Assembly: GCF_030817175.1 (NCBI RefSeq)
Contig: NZ_JAUSYY010000001.1
Span: 1,364,001-1,428,000 of the forward strand
Direction: 5' to 3'
DNA length: 64,000 bases
Origin: Agromyces ramosus
GTDB taxonomy: Bacteria > Actinomycetota > Actinomycetes > Actinomycetales > Microbacteriaceae
The translations under genes and the position numbers were made by a program. Positions 7,200 through 14,784 of the stretch are shown piece after piece; within the stretch, counting starts at the first letter, position 1, and the number at the start of each line of letters is the position of its first letter. A model generated the notes under the pieces. That model made no database searches and was not told where the DNA came from. It saw only the letters and a program-made list of their open reading frames with translations.

Positions 7200-7252
7200 A
7201 GAGTGCGGTTGCCGTTGGAATTCGCGCCGCGAAGCGACCGCAACCGCACTCT
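7200..7252. repeat. 13-bp inverted repeat of unknown role
   Basis: AGAGTGCGGTTGC (7200-7212) and GCAACCGCACTCT (7240-7252) are exact complements separated by 27 bp, just before the GNAT gene. It may be a second terminator or an operator. Confidence 0.45.
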
Positions 7253-7307
7253 CGATGCCCGCGTCAAGCCCGACGCGCATGTCGGCGGGGGATGGTTCGA
7301 TGAACGC

Positions 7308-7853
7308 ATGACCGACGTCGAGCTCCACCCGTGGGCCGAAGACGACCTCGACCTGCTCCGCCGTGCGAACACGCACGAGCTCATGGACCAGCTCGGCGGC
7401 CCCGAGAACGACGAGCAGGTGCAGGCTCGCCACGAGCGCTACCTGCGCATGTGGCGAGAGGGCACGGGCTGGCAGTTCCGGGTGACGATCCCCGGCCATC
7501 CCGAGGGAGTCGGCATCGTCGGCTACTGGCCGCACGACTGGCACGGCGAGCCGGCGCTCGAGAGCGGCTGGTCGATCGAATCCGAGTACCGCGGCCGTGG
7601 CATCGCGCCCGCCGCGGTCATCGCGATGCTCGACGCGGCCCGCGCCGTCGGCGCGACGCTGCCCGTGCACGCGTACCCGCGCGTCGACAACCCCGCGTCG
7701 AACGCCGTGTGCCGCAAGGCCGGCTTCCGACTCCTCGGCGAAGAGGAGTTCGAGGTGAAGCCGGGGGTCGTGCTGCACACGAACGACTGGGTCGTCGACC
7801 TCGTCGAGCCCGCGGTCGAGCCGGTCGAGCGGGTCGAGTTCCCCCGGGCGTAG
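7308..7853 (+). CDS. GNAT-family N-acetyltransferase
   Basis: 181 residues from ATG 7308. The acetyl-CoA binding motif A is visible as SEYRGRGIAPAAVIAMLD (about residues 84-101), with preceding strand GVGIVGYWPHDW and the later YPRVDNPASNAVCRKAGF (motif B, where an Asn and the C-K-GF signature close the fold). The substrate cannot be told from sequence; the RimJ/RimL-like layout suggests a protein N-terminus or small amine. No clear ribosome site is present. The stop codon TAG overlaps the -10 box of the following fluoride channel gene. Confidence 0.85.
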   Translation: MTDVELHPWAEDDLDLLRRANTHELMDQLGGPENDEQVQARHERYLRMWREGTGWQFRVTIPGHPEGVGIVGYWPHDWHGEPALESGWSIESEYRGRGIAPAAVIAMLDAARAVGATLPVHAYPRVDNPASNAVCRKAGFRLLGEEEFEVKPGVVLHTNDWVVDLVEPAVEPVERVEFPRA

Positions 7854-7862
7854 CCTCGAGGG
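7851..7862 (+). promoter_or_regulatory. Leaderless -10 box of the fluoride channel operon
   Basis: TAGCCT (7851-7856) lies 6 nt before GTG 7863 and includes the TAG stop of the preceding gene. No fluoride riboswitch would fit between promoter and start. Confidence 0.45.
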
Positions 7863-8282
7863 GTGCGCGTCCTCCTCGCCGTCGCTGTCGGCGGCCTCAT
7901 CGGCACCGGGCTCCGCCTGGCCTGCGACCTCTGGTTCCCCCATGCCGGCGGCGAACTGCCCGTCGAGACGCTCATCGTGAACCTCGTCGGCGCCTTCGCG
8001 CTCGGCTGGCTCGTCGGCGGACTCTGGACCCGGCCGGCTGTCCCGCCTTGGCTGAAGGCCGGGCTCGGTCCGGGCCTGATCGGCTCGTTCACGACCCTCT
8101 CGGCGGTGATGGCCTCGCTCATCGTGCTCACTCGCGAGGGCGAGACGTGGCTCGCCGCGATCTACCTCGTCGTCTCGGTCGCGGGCGGGTTGCTGCTCGC
8201 CGCGGCGGGCCTGAAGCTCGGGTCGCGGCTCGCGCACCGGCCGATGCCGCACGAGGTCAGCGACGCCGGGGCGACGCTATGA
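7863..8282 (+). CDS. crcB: Fluoride channel subunit CrcB/FluC (first)
   Basis: 139 residues from GTG 7863. It has four hydrophobic segments, the conserved pore Asn in LIVNLVGAFALG, and GSFTTLSAVMA in place of the usual GGxTTFSTxS. FluC channels are antiparallel dimers that export fluoride passively; actinobacteria often carry two tandem genes whose products pair. The weakened TM3 motif here and the complete motif in the second gene fit a heterodimer. The gene ends in an ATGA overlap with the second subunit. Confidence 0.92.
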   Translation: MRVLLAVAVGGLIGTGLRLACDLWFPHAGGELPVETLIVNLVGAFALGWLVGGLWTRPAVPPWLKAGLGPGLIGSFTTLSAVMASLIVLTREGETWLAAIYLVVSVAGGLLLAAAGLKLGSRLAHRPMPHEVSDAGATL

Positions 8283-8659
8283 GCGGCGAGCTCAGCCCAC
8301 TCGTCATCGCGGCGGTGCTCGGGTCGGGCGCGCTCGGCGCCCTGCTGCGTTACGGCCTGTCGCGCGCCTATCCGGTGCGCCCTGGGCACCTGCCGGGCGG
8401 GATCCTCATCGTCAACGTGCTCGGCTCCGGCCTCGCAGGTGCACTCATCGCCCTCGCCGAGCGCGCAGAGCTCAGCGGCGACCTGCGGCTCGTGCTCGTC
8501 ACGGGGTTCTGCGGGGGCCTCACGACGTTCAGCACGTGGAGCGTCGAGACGATCGAGCTGCTGCTCGGCGGGCGGTGGCGCGCCGCGATCCTCAACGTCG
8601 TCGTCACGCTCGCACTCGGCATCGCCGCGGCCGCCGGCATGTACGTCGCCGTGCGCTGA
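8279..8659 (+). CDS. crcB: Fluoride channel subunit CrcB/FluC (second)
   Basis: 126 residues, translationally coupled to the first subunit by the ATGA overlap at 8279-8282. All family motifs are present: GALLRYGLS in TM1, GILIVNVLGSGLAG with the pore Asn, and GFCGGLTTFSTWSVE in TM3, which holds the fluoride-contacting Phe and the central sodium site. Four membrane helices. Works with the preceding subunit to keep cytoplasmic fluoride low. Confidence 0.94.
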   Translation: MSGELSPLVIAAVLGSGALGALLRYGLSRAYPVRPGHLPGGILIVNVLGSGLAGALIALAERAELSGDLRLVLVTGFCGGLTTFSTWSVETIELLLGGRWRAAILNVVVTLALGIAAAAGMYVAVR

Positions 8660-8688
8660 GTCGCGAACGCTGGGGCGGGCAGACGCGA

Positions 8689-8723
8689 CAGAGCGGATGC
8701 CCCGCCACGGGGCATCCGCTCTG
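8689..8723. terminator. Terminator between convergent crcB and copC genes
   Basis: A 15-bp stem (CAGAGCGGATGCCCC, 8689-8703, with its complement at 8709-8723) and a 5-nt loop. The arms contain the CGGATGCC/GGCATCCG octamer common in this genome. Confidence 0.75.
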
Positions 8724-8742
8724 CATGCGGTTCTCTCGGCGA

Positions 8743-9375
8743 CTACTCGGCGCCCGGCGCCTTGCGCCTGGCCCGCACGATGACACCGACGATCGTCGCG
8801 ATGAGGGCGAGCAGCAGCACGACCGCCCCCGCGATCACCCAGCCGTCGGCCGCGCCGGTGTCGGTGGATGCGTCCGTAGCCTCGTCGGCCTCGTCGGCCT
8901 CATCGGCCTCGTCAGCCTCGTCGGTGTGCGGCGGTTGCTCCTCCCAGGCCCCGGTCGCTTCGGCACCCACACCGAAGTCGATCGTGCCCTCGATCGGGTG
9001 CCCATCGGAGGAGACGGCACGCCAGCGCACTTGGTAGTCGCCCTCGAGATCGGCGGGGAGCGACGCGGTCACCGTCGGACCGGTGACGACCGGCTCGCCG
9101 ACGGCGATCTCCTCGCCGTGGTGGTCGACGACGATGACGGCCGTGCCCGCCTCGATGATGTCGTTCGAGAAGTCGAGCACGACGTCGGCGGGCGACGTGG
9201 CGAGCACCTGCCCGCCCTCGGGGCTCGAGGAGATGAGCTCATCGTGCGCGAAGGCGGGCGACGTGGCCGCGAGGCTGAGCAGCGCGCCGGCGAGCGTCCC
9301 GACGGCGAGCGAGCGGGTGCGACGGCGACGGCGCGCGCGGGGGTTCGGTTCGGCGGTATCCGTGGTGATGGTCAT
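8743..9375 (-). CDS. CopC-domain copper-binding protein with C-terminal membrane anchor
   Basis: 210 residues from ATG 9375. An Arg-rich N-terminus and hydrophobic core form a signal peptide, with probable cleavage after AFA at residue 43 so that the mature chain begins with His44 (HDELISSSPEGG), as in CopC where the N-terminal His binds Cu(II). The beta-sandwich continues to SSDGHPIEGTIDFGV, whose Asp-Gly-His provides further ligands. An acidic linker (DEA repeated about five times, from a 9-bp tandem repeat) and a single membrane helix followed by RARRK end the protein. CopC delivers or holds periplasmic/extracellular copper. Its upstream neighbour is a His-rich membrane protein, probably a partner. 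Confidence 0.88.
   Translation of the reverse strand: MTITTDTAEPNPRARRRRRTRSLAVGTLAGALLSLAATSPAFAHDELISSSPEGGQVLATSPADVVLDFSNDIIEAGTAVIVVDHHGEEIAVGEPVVTGPTVTASLPADLEGDYQVRWRAVSSDGHPIEGTIDFGVGAEATGAWEEQPPHTDEADEADEADEADEATDASTDTGAADGWVIAGAVVLLLALIATIVGVIVRARRKAPGAE
8881..8929 (-). repeat. 9-bp tandem repeat encoding the (Asp-Glu-Ala)n linker of CopC
   Basis: Five imperfect copies of CCTCGTCGG on the plus strand encode DEA units on the minus strand; the frame is kept. Confidence 0.8.
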
Positions 9376-9473
9376 CGTTCTGCAGTCCTTACTGGTGGCC
9401 GGCCGGTGCGTCGTGCGAACACGTACAGCGAACGGCCTTGCTCTGGATTCCGCCGGTCGCCGGGCGGAGCGGG

Positions 9474-10127
9474 TCAGGTGGCGCAGGCCGGCGAGGGCGG
9501 GCCACGATCGCGGAGCGAGCTGAGGAGCAGGCGCGCGTACAGCGGGCGGTGCGTGACGGCCGCGGCGAGCCGGAGCTCCGACCCGAGCGGGTGCGGCGCC
9601 GGCAGTGACGCGCCCGTCAGCCGCAGCACGAAGCGGCGTGCGGCGCTGCCGGCCGCCTGCCACGCCGCCCGCTCGACGGCGAGGAGGTAGATCACGGTGA
9701 GCGCAGCGGCGACGGCGTGGCCGACGAGCATCGCGGTCAGGCTGTGATCGGCATGTGCGACGGCGGTGCCCGCACCGTCGGCGAGGGAAACGACGCCGGC
9801 GTGCCCAACCTGTGCGTCATGCACGGCGCGCCCCGCGTGCCCCACGTGCCCGGCGCCGGTCGTCGCCGGGGTCGGCGACGCACCCACCCCGATGCCGAAC
9901 AGCAAGTGGAAGGCGCCCTGGCTCACGACCACCGCCAGCGTCGTGCGCACCGGTGTTGAACGCCGGCCGACGAAGGCGACGGATGCCGCGAGCGCGACCA
10001 TCGCGGCGAGCACGAGCCCGACTCCGCCCGGTGCCTCGCGGCCGGCGATGCCGTGCGAGAAGCCGGCGAGCGCCACCGCGACCGACGCCGTGGACGCGCC
10101 ACGCACGAGCTGCGCCGCACGAGTCAC
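9474..10127 (-). CDS. His-rich multi-pass membrane protein next to CopC
   Basis: 217 residues from GTG 10127. Four to five hydrophobic segments are visible. Between the third and fourth lies an extramembrane stretch with many histidines (GHVGHAGRAVHDAQVGHAG ... HADHS), a plausible metal-binding loop. I know no named family. Its place directly upstream of copC on the same strand suggests a copper transport or relay role; this is inference. The frame can be opened to ATG 10199, but codons there (GCT, GTT, ATT, CTT, ATA) are foreign to this genome and overlap the divergent promoter, so the later start is preferred. Confidence 0.6.
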   Translation of the reverse strand: MTRAAQLVRGASTASVAVALAGFSHGIAGREAPGGVGLVLAAMVALAASVAFVGRRSTPVRTTLAVVVSQGAFHLLFGIGVGASPTPATTGAGHVGHAGRAVHDAQVGHAGVVSLADGAGTAVAHADHSLTAMLVGHAVAAALTVIYLLAVERAAWQAAGSAARRFVLRLTGASLPAPHPLGSELRLAAAVTHRPLYARLLLSSLRDRGPPSPACAT

Positions 10128-10192
10128 CAGGCCCCCGGGAAGTATGAGATCGGAAATCGCCTCAACCCTAGCAAGGCCTTCCCGAGCGGAAC

Positions 10193-10228
10193 TTGACATG
10201 CGTATCCGGAGGAGTAGTGTCGTCCGCC
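10193..10228 (+). promoter_or_regulatory. Promoter of the KimA-like gene
   Basis: -35 TTGACA (10193-10198), 16-bp spacer, -10 TAGTGT (10215-10220), then 8 nt to GTG 10229. The message is probably leaderless, leaving no room for a c-di-AMP riboswitch of the kind that controls kimA in Bacillus. Confidence 0.7.
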
Positions 10229-12322
10229 GTGACGAATGAGGCGGAAACCCCGCCAGCCGAACTGAAGTCCCCGAAGAACTGGATCATCGGCGACCCGCTG
10301 CCGACCGAGAAGCTCGAGGGGCAGCTGCTCCCGAAGCACCTCGCACTGCCGATCTTCGCGAGCGACCCGCTCTCCTCCGTGGCGTACGCGCCGCAGGAGC
10401 TGCTGATGATCCTCATGGTGGGCGGCCTCGCCTTCCTGAGCTTCGCGCCGTGGGTCGCCGTGGCGGTGGTCGTGCTGCTCATCACGGTGGTCGCGAGCTA
10501 CCGGCAGCTCATCCGGGCCTACCCGTCGGGCGGCGGCGACTACGAGGTGGCGCACCGCAACCTCGGTGAGAAGGCCGGCCTCGTCGTGGCATCCGCTCTG
10601 CTCGTCGACTACGTCATGACGGTCGTCGTGTCGGTCGCATCGGGCGTCGACAACATCATCTCGGCGATCCCCGAGCTGAACCCGTTCCGGGTCGAGATCG
10701 CCGTGCTCTTCGTGATCATCCTCGCCGCGGTGAACCTCCGGGGCGTGAGCGAGTCGTCGAAGGCGTTCGCGGTGCCGACCTACCTCTTCATCGGCAGCGT
10801 CTTCGTCATGATCGTCGTCGGGCTCACCCGCACGTTCCTCGGCGACGCTCCCGTCGCCGAATCGGCGGGCTTCGAGGTGCAGGCCGAATCGCTCACTCAG
10901 GCAGGCATCATCCTCCTGCTCCTGCGTTCCTTCGCGAGCGGATGCTCCGCGCTCACGGGCGTCGAGGCGATCTCGAACGGCGTGCCCGCGTTCCGCCTGC
11001 CGAAGGTGCGCAACGCCCAGATGACGCTCGTGCTCATGGGCGGCATCGCGATCGTGCTGTTCGCCGGCCTCACGGCGCTCGCCCTCATCGCGAACGTGCA
11101 CTACGCCGAAGATCCGTGCCACCTCATCGGCTGGGCCGACTGCGCGAGCGAGCCGCAGCGGAGCCTCATCGCCCAGGTCGCGGCGGCGACGTTCGGCGAC
11201 AGCACCGTGTTCTTCTACGTGATCCAGGCCGCGACCGCACTCGTGCTGCTGCTCGCTGCGAACACCGCGTTCAACGGATTCCCGCTGCTCGGCTCGGTGC
11301 TCGCCAAGGACGGCTACGCCCCGAAGTCGATGTCGACGCGCGGCGACCGCCTGATCTACTCGAACGGCGTCGTGATCCTGGCGCTCGCGGCATCCGTGAT
11401 CCTCGTCGTGTTCCAGGCGAACCTGACGGTGCTCATCCAGCTCTACATCATCGGTGTCTTCGTCTCGTTCACTCTCGGCCAGACGGGCATGGTCCGCCAC
11501 TGGTTGCGCGCCCTCCGGAGGCCGCAGCATGCGGCCTCGCCGAAGCGACGCGCGACGGTCGACGACACGCCGCCGCTCACGCGCGGCGCGGTCTGGCGCG
11601 CGCTCGTCATCAACGCGATCGGCGCGGCCATGACCGCGGTGGTGCTGATCGTCGTGACGGTCACCAAGTTCACCCACGGCGCGTGGATCGTGTTCGTGAT
11701 GATGCCGATCCTGTTCCTGCTGATGATGGGCGTGAACCGGTACTACCGCGACGTGGAGAAGGAGATCGCGGTCGACCCCACGACGACGTTCGGCTCGACG
11801 GGCGACCACGCCATCGTGCTCGTCGGACGCATGCAGAAGCCGACGCTGAAGGCGCTCGACTACGCGATCGCCGCCCGTCACGACTCCCTCGAGGCGGTGC
11901 ACGTCTCGCTCTACGACGACGAGACGAAGCGCCTGAAGAAGGATTGGGTGAAGCAGAACATCCACGTGAAGCTGCGCATCCTGAACTCGCCGTACCGCGA
12001 CCTCAGCTACCCGCTGATCCAGTACATCAAGTCGCGTCGTGAGGAGCACGGCTCCGAGGTCGTCACCGTGTACATGCCGCAGTACATCGTCGGCCACTGG
12101 TGGGAGAACATGCTGCACAACCACAAGGCCCGGCGCATCCGTCAGAAGCTGCTGCTCGTGCACGGCGTGACCGTCGCCCTCGTGCCCTGGCTCCTCGATT
12201 CCTCCGACCTCATCTACGGCCGTCGCTCCCGCCCGCTGCCGGGGCAGGACCGGCGCGGCGAGCCCGTGCGCCCCGTGCCGCGCCGTCCGCTCGCCGAGAG
12301 CGGCCGGAAGCCGAAGGGGTAG
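10229..12322 (+). CDS. KimA-like APC/KUP-superfamily potassium importer
   Basis: 697 residues from GTG 10229. About twelve membrane helices occupy residues 45-490, then a cytoplasmic domain of about 190 residues. Signatures shared with Bacillus KimA (YdaO) are ASDPLSSVAYAPQELL, SYRQLIRAYPSGGGDYEVA, LGEKAGLVVASALLVDYVMT, SGCSALTGVEAISNGVPAFR and YVIQAATALVLLLAANTAFN. KimA is a high-affinity proton-coupled K+ symporter; other members of this branch are annotated only as amino-acid permeases, so the substrate is probable rather than proven. The C-terminal domain has the adenine-nucleotide-hydrolase-like fold seen in this group (VLVGRMQKPTLKALDYAIA ... VVTVYMPQYIVGHWWENML). Confidence 0.82.
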   Translation: MTNEAETPPAELKSPKNWIIGDPLPTEKLEGQLLPKHLALPIFASDPLSSVAYAPQELLMILMVGGLAFLSFAPWVAVAVVVLLITVVASYRQLIRAYPSGGGDYEVAHRNLGEKAGLVVASALLVDYVMTVVVSVASGVDNIISAIPELNPFRVEIAVLFVIILAAVNLRGVSESSKAFAVPTYLFIGSVFVMIVVGLTRTFLGDAPVAESAGFEVQAESLTQAGIILLLLRSFASGCSALTGVEAISNGVPAFRLPKVRNAQMTLVLMGGIAIVLFAGLTALALIANVHYAEDPCHLIGWADCASEPQRSLIAQVAAATFGDSTVFFYVIQAATALVLLLAANTAFNGFPLLGSVLAKDGYAPKSMSTRGDRLIYSNGVVILALAASVILVVFQANLTVLIQLYIIGVFVSFTLGQTGMVRHWLRALRRPQHAASPKRRATVDDTPPLTRGAVWRALVINAIGAAMTAVVLIVVTVTKFTHGAWIVFVMMPILFLLMMGVNRYYRDVEKEIAVDPTTTFGSTGDHAIVLVGRMQKPTLKALDYAIAARHDSLEAVHVSLYDDETKRLKKDWVKQNIHVKLRILNSPYRDLSYPLIQYIKSRREEHGSEVVTVYMPQYIVGHWWENMLHNHKARRIRQKLLLVHGVTVALVPWLLDSSDLIYGRRSRPLPGQDRRGEPVRPVPRRPLAESGRKPKG

Positions 12323-12349
12323 CACGCGTGACCACGCAGGGGCGTGGCG

Positions 12350-13522
12350 CTAGATCATCGCCATGATCTGCCGGGCGATCATGCGCCCGGCGCGGCTGGC
12401 ACCGATGGTGGAGGCCTGGGGTCCGTAGCCCGCGAGGAAGATGCGCGGGTCGCTCCACGCCGCGCCCTGCCCGACGGTGATGCCGCCGGCCTTCTCGCGC
12501 AGCTTCAGCGGAGAGAGGTGTCGCAGGTCGGGGCGGAAGCCCGTGGCCCAGATGATCACGTCGGCGCGAGCCATGCCGCCGTCTTCGCCGTCCCAGACGA
12601 CACGGTCGGGCTCGATGCGATCGAACATCGGTCGCGCGACGAGGAGCCCGCGTTCGATGCCGGCGGCGATGCGGCGGCTCTTCGGCACACCGGTGCCGCT
12701 CACGATCGACGGCAGCGCACGGCCGGATCGCGCGGCCTCGTCTTGCACGGCCACGGCGGCGGATGCCCCCTCGAGATCGAGCTCCTGCCGATCGAGCCAG
12801 TCGATCGGGCGCCGGGACACCCACGTGAGCCCGGCCGCGACCTCCTCGAGCTCGAGCATGAAGCCGATCGCGGAGGTGCCACCGCCGACGACGACCACGT
12901 GCTTGTCGCGGAAGTCCTCCGCCTCGGTGTAGTCGGAGGTGTGCACGTGCCGGCCGGCGAACTCGGCCATGCCCGGATAGTAGGGAACGAATGGCGACCC
13001 CCACGTGCCGGTGGCGTTGACGAGGAACTGGGTCTGCAACTGGTGACGCGGCTGCGGTTGCGGCGGCGCCTCCTCGAAGGTCTTGCGGCGACGGCCGAAC
13101 AGCCCCTTCGCCTTCTGCTCTTCGAGGGGCTGCGGCGTGAGGTCTTCGTAGTCGACGAGCAGGTCGACGCCGTCGTTCGAGACGCGGCGCACGTTCATGG
13201 GCCGGCGCACCCGCAGGTCGAAGTGCTCCTCGAAGCGGCCGTAGTAGGCGGCGACGACCTCCTTCGCCGGCAGCGCGCGGTCGGCGGTGTCGAAGCTGAG
13301 TCCCAGCTCGGCCATGCCGGGCAGGTCGTTGACGCGGTGCGCGGTGCCGAGCCGCAGCGACGACCACCGGTGCTGCCATGCGCCGCCGGGCCCGGGCGCC
13401 CGGTCGAGCATCACGAAATCCTGGTCGGCGACGAGCTCGAACCGGCGCAGGTAGAAGGCCACCGATAGGCCGGCCTGCCCGGCGCCGATCACCACGACCT
13501 TCACGCGCTCGGGGCTCATCAT
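12350..13522 (-). CDS. Flavin-containing NAD(P)-dependent monooxygenase-like protein
   Basis: 390 residues from ATG 13522 (a GTG and a second ATG flank it). Two dinucleotide-binding folds are present: GAGQAGLSVAFYLRRF near residue 12 for FAD, and VVVVGGGTSAIGFMLEL near residue 200 for NAD(P)H. GPGGAWQHRWSSLRLGT and WATGFRPDLRHL match the Trk/FMO-type oxidoreductase family; the ATG motif near residue 340 is typical. The substrate is unknown: relatives oxidise N- or S-containing compounds or ketones. It is convergent with the KimA-like gene, with only 27 bp between stop codons. Confidence 0.82.
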   Translation of the reverse strand: MMSPERVKVVVIGAGQAGLSVAFYLRRFELVADQDFVMLDRAPGPGGAWQHRWSSLRLGTAHRVNDLPGMAELGLSFDTADRALPAKEVVAAYYGRFEEHFDLRVRRPMNVRRVSNDGVDLLVDYEDLTPQPLEEQKAKGLFGRRRKTFEEAPPQPQPRHQLQTQFLVNATGTWGSPFVPYYPGMAEFAGRHVHTSDYTEAEDFRDKHVVVVGGGTSAIGFMLELEEVAAGLTWVSRRPIDWLDRQELDLEGASAAVAVQDEAARSGRALPSIVSGTGVPKSRRIAAGIERGLLVARPMFDRIEPDRVVWDGEDGGMARADVIIWATGFRPDLRHLSPLKLREKAGGITVGQGAAWSDPRIFLAGYGPQASTIGASRAGRMIARQIMAMI

Positions 13523-13645
13523 CACCTGTCAATCTCAACATGGGTTGCTGGGTGCACGCACCACGCGCTCCAGTCTCCCGCAGTGGGCCGTGAGACGGCG
13601 TCGGCGCGCCTGTGGACGGTACCGATTCAGGGTGGTAGGCGGTGC

Positions 13646-13709
13646 TAAACTGGCAGCCGGACGAATTCATTTATCAGAACAGCGCCGGGTGTAGATTTTT
13701 CCACCCGGC
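13646..13709 (+). promoter_or_regulatory. Promoter and structured leader of the DUF3073 gene
   Basis: Extended -10 TGCTAAACT (13643-13651) gives a leader of about 75 nt. It contains hairpin GCCGGGTG (13684-13691)/CACCCGGC (13702-13709) with TAGATTTTTC in the loop, followed by Shine-Dalgarno AAGGGGGT at 13720-13727. Confidence 0.45.
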
Positions 13710-13732
13710 CAGATGTCGTAAGGGGGTCACGC

Positions 13733-13942
13733 ATGGGGCGCGGCCGTCAGAAAGCCAAGCACACCAAGGTCGCTCGGGAGCTGAAGTACTTCAGCCCGAA
13801 TACCGATTACAACGCGCTTGAGCGCGAACTCACGAGTTCGCAGCATGACGAATACAGCGACGAGGCGGCGAAGTGGTCGGACATCGACGACGACGACGAC
13901 ACCTTCGTCACTGACGACGAACAGCACGAGCAACGCGCCTAG
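13733..13942 (+). CDS. DUF3073 protein
   Basis: 69 residues from ATG 13733, behind a strong Shine-Dalgarno. The first 15 residues are basic (MGRGRQKAKHTKVARELKYF), the middle has SPNTDYNALERELT, and the end is very acidic (DIDDDDDTFVTDDEQHEQ). This matches DUF3073, a small conserved actinobacterial family of unknown function that is usually encoded next to purM, as here (convergent). The dipolar charge pattern could suit RNA or ribosome contact, but nothing proves it. Confidence 0.92.
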   Translation: MGRGRQKAKHTKVARELKYFSPNTDYNALERELTSSQHDEYSDEAAKWSDIDDDDDTFVTDDEQHEQRA

Positions 13943-14021
13943 AGCGATCTGCGCTGCGTCGTCACCCCGATACCGCTCCCTTCGCGTTCTCTCCGCGACG
14001 AGCGTTCACGTAACGCTGAGG

Positions 14022-14780
14022 CTACGCCGTGCCCGCACGCCACGCCGCAGCGTCCTCGACGAAGCGCTCGAGTTCGGCGAGTGAGCCGCTCGGGGTGATC
14101 GCGCGCAGCACGATCTCGTCGGCGACGTCGAACTCCGCGAGGCGATGGCCGGCGCTGAGCGTGGCGTCGATCGCGCGAATGCCGAGGCGATCGAAGTTCG
14201 CCGCGTACGAGGGCACCGACTCGTAGCGCTCGGCCTCGCGCTCCAAGTCGGGCCGCGCCGCGGGGTCGGTGATCGTGCGCACGTAGAGCACCGCGCGCAC
14301 CGATCGATCGGCCGCCGCAGCGCGGAGCTCGGTCACGGCCTCGGCGGCGGCATCCGGGCTCAGCCAGTTGAAGAGCACTCCATCGGCCTGCTCTGCGGCG
14401 AGACGGCGCATCAGCGGGCCGAGCGCGCCCACGACGATCGAGGCTCGCGTCGCGCGGCGCAGCGTGGCGATGCCGTCGGCCACGAGCGCGAGCGGCCGTG
14501 GGGCGCCCCCGGACCCGATGCCGATCGTCGTGCGTTCGGTAGGTAGCCCATCGAGGTCGAGCGTGTCGGCCGGCCGCCGGTCGAGCGGGATCACGCCCGT
14601 CGCCAGGCGCAAGGTCTCGGTCGCGGTCGCGACCGCACGGAGGCCCGCGAGCGAGTCGCCGTTGGGCAGGTCGTTCAGCCAGAGCGCCGAGAAGCCGAAT
14701 CGCTCGATGCGCGGCGCGAGCGCCAGCAGGTGTTCGACCGGCGTGGGTCCGGGGAGCCCGATCGAGACGTCGGCGCGCAT
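14022..14780 (-). CDS. LLM-class flavin-dependent oxidoreductase (short)
   Basis: 252 residues from ATG 14780, four bases after the purM stop codon, so co-transcribed with purM. The luciferase-like TIM-barrel signatures are the N-terminal VSIGLPGPTPVEHLLALAPRIERFGFSALWL stretch (positions 14775-14683), LRLATGVIPLD, TIGIGSGG and ADGVLFNW. At 252 residues it is shorter than usual (300-350), and the segment between the barrel strands is trimmed. It probably binds F420 or FMN; the substrate is unknown. The frame was seen open much further upstream, but that overlaps purM. Confidence 0.8.
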   Translation of the reverse strand: MRADVSIGLPGPTPVEHLLALAPRIERFGFSALWLNDLPNGDSLAGLRAVATATETLRLATGVIPLDRRPADTLDLDGLPTERTTIGIGSGGAPRPLALVADGIATLRRATRASIVVGALGPLMRRLAAEQADGVLFNWLSPDAAAEAVTELRAAAADRSVRAVLYVRTITDPAARPDLEREAERYESVPSYAANFDRLGIRAIDATLSAGHRLAEFDVADEIVLRAITPSGSLAELERFVEDAAAWRAGTA

Positions 14781-14784
14781 CGGC

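Noticed and set aside
7750..7862. Possible fluoride riboswitch before crcB
   Set aside because: The upstream 100 bases are coding sequence of the acetyltransferase, and a -10 box lies six bases before the start codon.
9474..10199. Start of the His-rich membrane protein at ATG 10199
   Set aside because: Codons between 10128 and 10199 are AT-ending and foreign to this genome, and the ATG lies in the divergent -35 box.
10124..12325. Very long antisense open frame (733 codons) opposite the KimA-like gene
   Set aside because: Composition is Arg/His/Asp/Glu-rich nonsense typical of antisense frames in high-GC DNA; the plus-strand gene has clear family motifs and codon bias.
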